Shown: positions 8,215 through 10,998 of the stretch, one piece after another
How the letters are laid out: the number at the start of each line of letters is the position of its first letter
Numbering within the stretch: position 1 is the first letter of the stretch
Origin: Bacteroidota bacterium
GTDB taxonomy: Bacteria > Bacteroidota > Bacteroidia > Chitinophagales > Chitinophagaceae
Length of the DNA: 10,998 nucleotides
NCBI GenBank assembly: GCA_023415275.1
Contig: JAEZLJ010000160.1
Span: 1 to 10,998 of the forward strand
Direction of reading: 5' to 3'
Notes under the pieces: generated by a model
Told to the model about the DNA's origin: nothing
Databases searched by the model: none
Seen by the model: only the letters and a program-made list of their open reading frames with translations
Made by a program: the position numbers and the translations under genes

Positions 8215-8311
8215 TACAACAACAAGAAGAAGTACAGCAACAACAACAAGCATCCAAAGTATTGGAAGATTGGCTTGTGATCGTTAAGGTGAAAGTTGTT
8301 GCCTTTTTCAT
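8207..8311 (-). CDS. Cysteine-rich leader peptide (34 aa), candidate cysteine-responsive attenuator ORF
   Basis: A short ORF from ATG at 8311 to TAA at 8209-8207. The peptide begins MKKATTFTLTITSQSS and ends in DACCCCCTSSCCCMQ: eight cysteines within eleven residues (22-32), seven TGT and one TGC codon, followed by Met. It lies inside the untranslated leader of the cysteine-biosynthesis operon, after the SAM riboswitch terminator and 63 nt before cysH. The A-rich stretch before the ATG fits a Bacteroidota start. Runs of codons for the pathway's end product are the hallmark of attenuation leaders, and polycysteine upstream ORFs are known to give cysteine-responsive control of sulfur genes in mycobacteria. 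By analogy, slow decoding at these codons when Cys-tRNA is scarce would change leader structure or coupling to cysH. The ORF and its composition are seen; its translation and regulatory role are inferred. Confidence 0.8.
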   Translation of the reverse strand: MKKATTFTLTITSQSSNTLDACCCCCTSSCCCMQ

Positions 8312-8383
8312 TTTACATAAATTAAAACATGATAGAATTCAATTACTTATCAGGAAATAGCTTGGGAAGATTGGAGAAAGGCC

Positions 8384-8416
8384 AAAAAAAACACTCCTGG
8401 TAAATCAGAAGTGCTT
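8384..8416 (-). terminator. Intrinsic terminator of the SAM-I riboswitch expression platform
   Basis: Minus-strand RNA has CACUUCUG (8413-8406), a 6-nt loop, and CAGGAGUG (8399-8392), an 8-bp stem with one G-U pair that extends outward through G-U and two A-U pairs. It is followed at once by eight U residues (8391-8384). This is a textbook Rho-independent terminator. It lies about 38 nt after the aptamer P1 stem and well before cysH, so it would stop transcription prematurely when SAM is bound. Confidence 0.9.
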
Positions 8417-8457
8417 GAGGTATAAAATAAAGTAAATATCATTAAGCTTCTGACTTA
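8401..8457 (-). promoter_or_regulatory. Antiterminator pairing of the SAM-I riboswitch
   Basis: UAAGUCAGAAG (8457-8447) can pair without interruption with CUUCUGAUUUA (8411-8401), giving 11 bp with one G-U pair. The 5' half uses the 3' arm of aptamer stem P1 (8459-8454), and the 3' half uses the 5' arm of the terminator (8413-8406). Antiterminator formation is thus incompatible both with the SAM-bound aptamer and with the terminator, which is the standard logic of an S-box switch: low SAM, read-through; high SAM, termination. Confidence 0.85.
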
Positions 8458-8563
8458 TCTTTCCCACAGGGGATGGAGTTAGCACCTTTTTCACAGTTTC
8501 AAAGAAACGGCGAATGGTTGCTAAGGTATCATCGGGCCAAATCCCTACACCTTTCTTGATAAG
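8454..8563 (-). promoter_or_regulatory. SAM-I (S-box) riboswitch aptamer
   Basis: The minus-strand RNA matches the S-box consensus. P1 is CUUAUC (8563-8558) with GAUAAG (8459-8454). Then comes AAGAAAGGUGUAGGGAUUUG with P2 formed by AAGGU (8553-8549) and ACCUU (8527-8523), plus GGG (8545-8543) with CCC (8536-8534). The conserved GAUGAUACC and GCAACC follow. P3 has a GUUUC/GAAAC upper stem (8508-8504 and 8500-8496) and closes at GGUGC (8486-8482). UUGG in the P2 loop (8540-8537) can form the pseudoknot with CUAA (8482-8479). P4 is UCCC (8473-8470) with GGGA (8465-8462). It binds S-adenosylmethionine and here precedes a cysteine-synthesis operon, with a complete terminator/antiterminator downstream. 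Confidence 0.95.
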
Positions 8564-8580
8564 CAATTAAAGAACTACTA

Positions 8581-8609
8581 CAAATGTAAGTGGAAGATTG
8601 AAACACCAA
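8581..8609 (-). promoter_or_regulatory. Bacteroidota-type promoter for the riboswitch-cysH operon transcript
   Basis: TACATTTG (8588-8581) matches the Bacteroidota -7 consensus TAnnTTTG exactly, and TTG (8609-8607) sits 18 nt upstream as the -33 element. Transcription would start near 8577-8573, roughly ten to fourteen bases before the riboswitch P1 stem, as expected. This gives an untranslated leader of about 430 nt before cysH. Confidence 0.75.
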
Positions 8610-8653
8610 GTAAATATTTCCATGTATTTTTTCAACAATGTTTCATTTATAAG

Positions 8654-8675
8654 CATAGCAAGAGCTGCTCGCATG
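8654..8675 (-). terminator. Hairpin after the small secreted-protein gene, weak terminator candidate
   Basis: Minus-strand RNA CAUGCGAG...CUUGCUAUG can form an 8-bp stem with a bulged U and a G-U pair, 16 nt after the stop at 8691. No U-tract follows on this strand, so it may only protect the transcript end or be incidental. On the plus strand it is followed by GGGTTTT, but no plus-strand gene precedes it. No better terminator is visible between 8691 and the promoter at 8609. Confidence 0.25.
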
Positions 8676-8690
8676 GGTTTTATATATGAT

Positions 8691-8966
8691 TTAACCTTTC
8701 TTAAACCTTTTAACCTTATTATTGGTTTTATCAAAATCATCTTTTGGAGGATTAGTCGTAACAGGCTGCCGGTCTGTGGTTTGCAAACGTGTTTGCCTGG
8801 TATTATTTCTTACAGATGTTGGTCGTCGTGCAGGTTCAGTGGCCCTGCGCATTTCCACTTTGATCCATTCACTTGATTTTTCAGCAGTGAGCATTGCTGT
8901 TTCTTCCTGGCACATAGCAGTAAAACCGCTCAAACAAAACACCAGCACTATTAACATTTTGAACAT
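8691..8966 (-). CDS. Small basic secreted protein of unknown function
   Basis: 91 residues. An N-terminal signal peptide is clear (MFKMLIVLVFCLSGFTAM, about residues 1-19). The only cysteine near the cleavage point is preceded by Met, so it does not make a good lipobox; a soluble exported protein is more likely than a lipoprotein. The mature part is hydrophilic, rich in Arg, Lys, Thr and Pro, and probably disordered, ending in KVKRFKKG. I do not recognise a family. It starts 3 nt after the stop of the PKD-domain gene, which argues for translational coupling and a shared role with that envelope protein. Confidence 0.65.
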   Translation of the reverse strand: MFKMLIVLVFCLSGFTAMCQEETAMLTAEKSSEWIKVEMRRATEPARRPTSVRNNTRQTRLQTTDRQPVTTNPPKDDFDKTNNKVKRFKKG

Positions 8967-8969
8967 GGT

Positions 8970-10235
8970 TTAAAATTTAATTTGAACCCCTGCAATAAAG
9001 TTCTTTCCATCTGTAGATAAAATCGGTTGCGCAGACAGTCCGGCTTCATTATTCCAGGCTCTTTTATTTTTATTTCCTTTTAGAAAAGTATAAACAAGGT
9101 CAGCCACCAATATCCCCGCACTCACTCCTGACAGTATTAGGAAGTTGTTGCGGGAGTTTTTAGAATCTTTCAAATATTGAGTTGCATCCCCCTGGTTATA
9201 GCCTCTCACTCCAATAACATTACCATCAGCATCCAGTTGGTATTCACGATACTGGGCAAGTTGCAGATATTTATTATATTCCCTGTCAGATTTCATTTTA
9301 TAATAAACCGCTCCGCCAATAGATCCTGCGAAAAGTGCTGTCACAATAAAAACTTTGGGGTTCCTGTCATTCCCATACTGATCACCACTTACATAATAAT
9401 GACCCAGGCCAGGTAATAGTATATTTATCAAGGCATTGGAAGGCCCACCTTTTAAAGGAGGCATTTCGTACTTAACAGGCTTTCGAATTATGGTACTATC
9501 CTTTTTTTTTATTGTGGTGGAAGCATTAGTAGTTGGTTGAGTTACTGCCGGCGCGGCCTTTACAGAAATGGTACATACATCAGTAGAGCGGGATCCTTTA
9601 TCATCTGTAACTGAAAATTCAAAACTATAAATACCTGGCTGATAGTTTCCTGTAACATAAGATTTATAGGATGTAGGAGAAGCAATATTCAAATTATTGG
9701 GTCCGGAAAGCTGTCGCCACTGCACTGCTACAATTCTTCCATCTTCATCGAAGGAGCGAATGCCATCCAAAATAACTACCAGGTTCAAAGGCAATTGAAT
9801 AGAGATATCTCCGCCAGCATCTGCTTTAGGAGGCACATTGGCAGGTAATGGTGGAACTTCAACTTTCGCTATTGGTTTTTGATAGTTTACCAGTATCTGG
9901 GCTTTCAACTCATCTCCATTGGTTACCGTACCGCTAACAGGCTTCCATGTATAACTATAGGTTTTTTCAGTTTCTATGCCTGCACTATCTGTTATAATAG
10001 CTTTTGAAAATACTTCTTTGACTGCTTCATCTCTTTTTCGATATATTTTTAACTGAATTGAATAAAACTTAAGACTATCATTATTCCGGTTAAGTTTATA
10101 CCGAACACGGAATTGTGAAGCATTTTCCTTTTCAATACTTACCTGGTTAACTACATCCTGGGCTTTAATTCCTGAAAACCAACAGAGTAATACCAGGCAA
10201 AGCGAGAATACCTTATTTGATACGGATAGCTGCAT
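8970..10235 (-). CDS. Exported protein with PKD-like domain and membrane-associated C-terminal domain
   Basis: 421 residues. A signal peptide spans 1-25 (cleavage near GIKA|Q). Residues about 30-125 form an uncharacterised beta-rich region. Residues about 136-226 look like a PKD/Ig-like domain: PKADAGGD, then LDGIRSFDEDGRIVAVQWRQ, and a closing YSFEFSVTDDKGSRSTD. A Pro/Thr/Lys linker follows (227-262). The C-terminal part has NALINILLPGLGHYYVSGD (267-285), which resembles the lPGlGQ-type opening of small Bacteroidota membrane domains such as DUF5683, and hydrophobic segments at about 294-312 and 364-386. It is probably anchored in the envelope with the PKD domain facing outward. Its start overlaps the upstream propeller gene by 23 nt. 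The role is unknown; the domain calls rest on reading alone. Confidence 0.85.
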   Translation of the reverse strand: MQLSVSNKVFSLCLVLLCWFSGIKAQDVVNQVSIEKENASQFRVRYKLNRNNDSLKFYSIQLKIYRKRDEAVKEVFSKAIITDSAGIETEKTYSYTWKPVSGTVTNGDELKAQILVNYQKPIAKVEVPPLPANVPPKADAGGDISIQLPLNLVVILDGIRSFDEDGRIVAVQWRQLSGPNNLNIASPTSYKSYVTGNYQPGIYSFEFSVTDDKGSRSTDVCTISVKAAPAVTQPTTNASTTIKKKDSTIIRKPVKYEMPPLKGGPSNALINILLPGLGHYYVSGDQYGNDRNPKVFIVTALFAGSIGGAVYYKMKSDREYNKYLQLAQYREYQLDADGNVIGVRGYNQGDATQYLKDSKNSRNNFLILSGVSAGILVADLVYTFLKGNKNKRAWNNEAGLSAQPILSTDGKNFIAGVQIKF

Positions 10236-10998
10236 TACCTGTTGTTTTTGAAATTATAACATCATTATCTGTTGCAGAAAGTTTTAAAATATCCAGTGAA
10301 GAAGGATTGCTAAGCCCCGGAAGTACCGAGTAGTTAAGTGTGGCACCTCCATTGAGCGGAATTTTCAACAACCTTCCCGCATGTATGGCCCAAAGATTTG
10401 CAGTGCCATCAATCACAAAAGCTTTGGGAGGGCCAGCCAATAAACCACCGGTATTGGAGGCATTATAATTACCTAACACGGTTCCTGAACTATTAACTCG
10501 CATAATGCCGGATACAGTACTAAAGAATATTTCCCCGTTGGGCTGAACCTGGATATCAAAAGCCCCATTACTCATTCCATTAACTTCCACTTTGTTAATC
10601 TCAGTACTATTAGAGTTGATATAATACAAAACATCTTTATTGCTTGCAATTATCCATATCCTGTCCGTTGTCGGATCATAGGCAAGTGATGAAAAATGAG
10701 TATTCTTTTGGTTGATTGGCTTATTATTCTTTCTTAATTCCCTGTCACCTATAGTCCAAACGTTTCCGGTTTTATCAACCGCCATGGAAGTAATGGTAGT
10801 ATTACGGTCAAAATTTGTCTCATCAAAGAAAGAGTTCCAGATTAAACCTGTTCTGTCCAATTTTGCAATTTCTTTTTTTCCATAAACCCACAAATTATTG
10901 TTTATATCAGTAAACAAGGTGGTCTCATTATTAAAATTCAATGACCCAGGAAGGCTTATGGAACTTGACCAATGACCCGCCGTGTCAGTTTTATAGAG
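10213..10998 (-). CDS. Beta-propeller-like protein, N-terminus beyond the window
   Basis: The frame is open to the right edge; 261 C-terminal residues are visible. It contains repeated units of propeller type, such as LFTDINNNLWVYGKKEIAKLD, SMAVDKTGNVWTIGDRELRK, SLAYDPTTDRIWIIASNK, IQVQPNGEIFFSTVSGIMRV and FVIDGTANLWAIHAGRLLKI. The recurring aromatic D..GN.W/I pattern resembles NHL, SMP-30 or two-component-regulator propeller repeats. No catalytic motif is visible. The end (NAAIRIK) overlaps the start of the PKD gene by 23 nt, so the two are likely translated together. A TTG at 10941 is an unlikely start because the repeat pattern continues upstream of it. It is probably an exported or surface protein, but the signal peptide is out of view. 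Confidence 0.8.
   Translation of the reverse strand, partial: LYKTDTAGHWSSSISLPGSLNFNNETTLFTDINNNLWVYGKKEIAKLDRTGLIWNSFFDETNFDRNTTITSMAVDKTGNVWTIGDRELRKNNKPINQKNTHFSSLAYDPTTDRIWIIASNKDVLYYINSNSTEINKVEVNGMSNGAFDIQVQPNGEIFFSTVSGIMRVNSSGTVLGNYNASNTGGLLAGPPKAFVIDGTANLWAIHAGRLLKIPLNGGATLNYSVLPGLSNPSSLDILKLSATDNDVIISKTTGNAAIRIK

Noticed and set aside
8207..8311. The Cys-rich peptide as a RiPP or metallothionein-like product
   Set aside because: No modification enzyme, transporter or immunity gene lies nearby, and the ORF sits between a riboswitch terminator and cysH. A leader-peptide role fits the position far better.
8317..8342. A second promoter just before the leader ORF (TTG...TAATTTAT)
   Set aside because: The -7 match is poor and the spacer is only 15 nt; the promoter at 8609-8581 is much better.
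8598..8973. Plus-strand ORFs across the promoter and the small secreted-protein gene
   Set aside because: They lie antisense to better-supported minus-strand features, lack recognisable domains, and contain no promoter that I could see.
1..10998. Insertion sequences, phage genes, CRISPR arrays, tRNA or rRNA genes
   Set aside because: No transposase-like protein, inverted terminal repeat, regularly spaced repeat or cloverleaf was seen on either strand; the window reads as ordinary chromosomal operons.

Overview
The window looks like chromosome of a member of the Bacteroidota, probably the Chitinophagaceae or a close relative. The phylum call rests on three things: the gene starts lack Shine-Dalgarno sequences, the one promoter I could resolve matches the Bacteroidota pattern (TTG, 18 nt, TAnnTTTG), and the proteins have a phylum-typical style. 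The family-level call is inference. Every gene I can support lies on the minus strand.

Right end (8691-10998): the downstream part of a compact cell-envelope operon of unknown function. It holds the end of a beta-propeller-like protein (10213-10998, cut by the window edge), an exported protein with a PKD-like domain and a membrane-associated C-terminus (8970-10235, overlapping the propeller gene by 23 nt), and a small basic secreted protein (8691-8966, 3 nt further on).

Middle (8144-8690): a 547-bp stretch without an ordinary gene, and the most interesting part of the window. Reading along the minus strand it holds a Bacteroidota promoter (8609-8581), a complete SAM-I (S-box) riboswitch aptamer (8563-8454), an 11-bp antiterminator and a mutually exclusive intrinsic terminator with an 8-U tract (8416-8384), and then an unlisted 34-codon ORF (8311-8207) encoding a peptide with eight cysteines in eleven residues. 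The stop codon of that ORF lies inside an 8-bp hairpin. The cysH start codon follows 63 nt later. This looks like two sulfur sensors in series: a SAM-sensing transcriptional switch followed by a candidate cysteine-sensing leader peptide.

Left part (1-8143): the operon this leader controls, in the order cysH, cysD, cysN, SUMT (cobA), cysJ, cysI, then a gene fusing a siroheme-synthase (Met8/CysG-N) domain to a TauE/SafE (TSUP) membrane permease. Gaps are 9 to 34 nt, so co-transcription is likely. Together the genes encode sulfate activation to APS (CysDN), reduction of APS to sulfite (CysH of the APS type, with no APS kinase seen or needed), reduction of sulfite to sulfide (CysJI), and synthesis of the siroheme that CysI requires from uroporphyrinogen III (SUMT plus the Met8-like domain). 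The TSUP half of the last protein probably moves sulfate, sulfite or a related anion; its C-terminus lies beyond the window.
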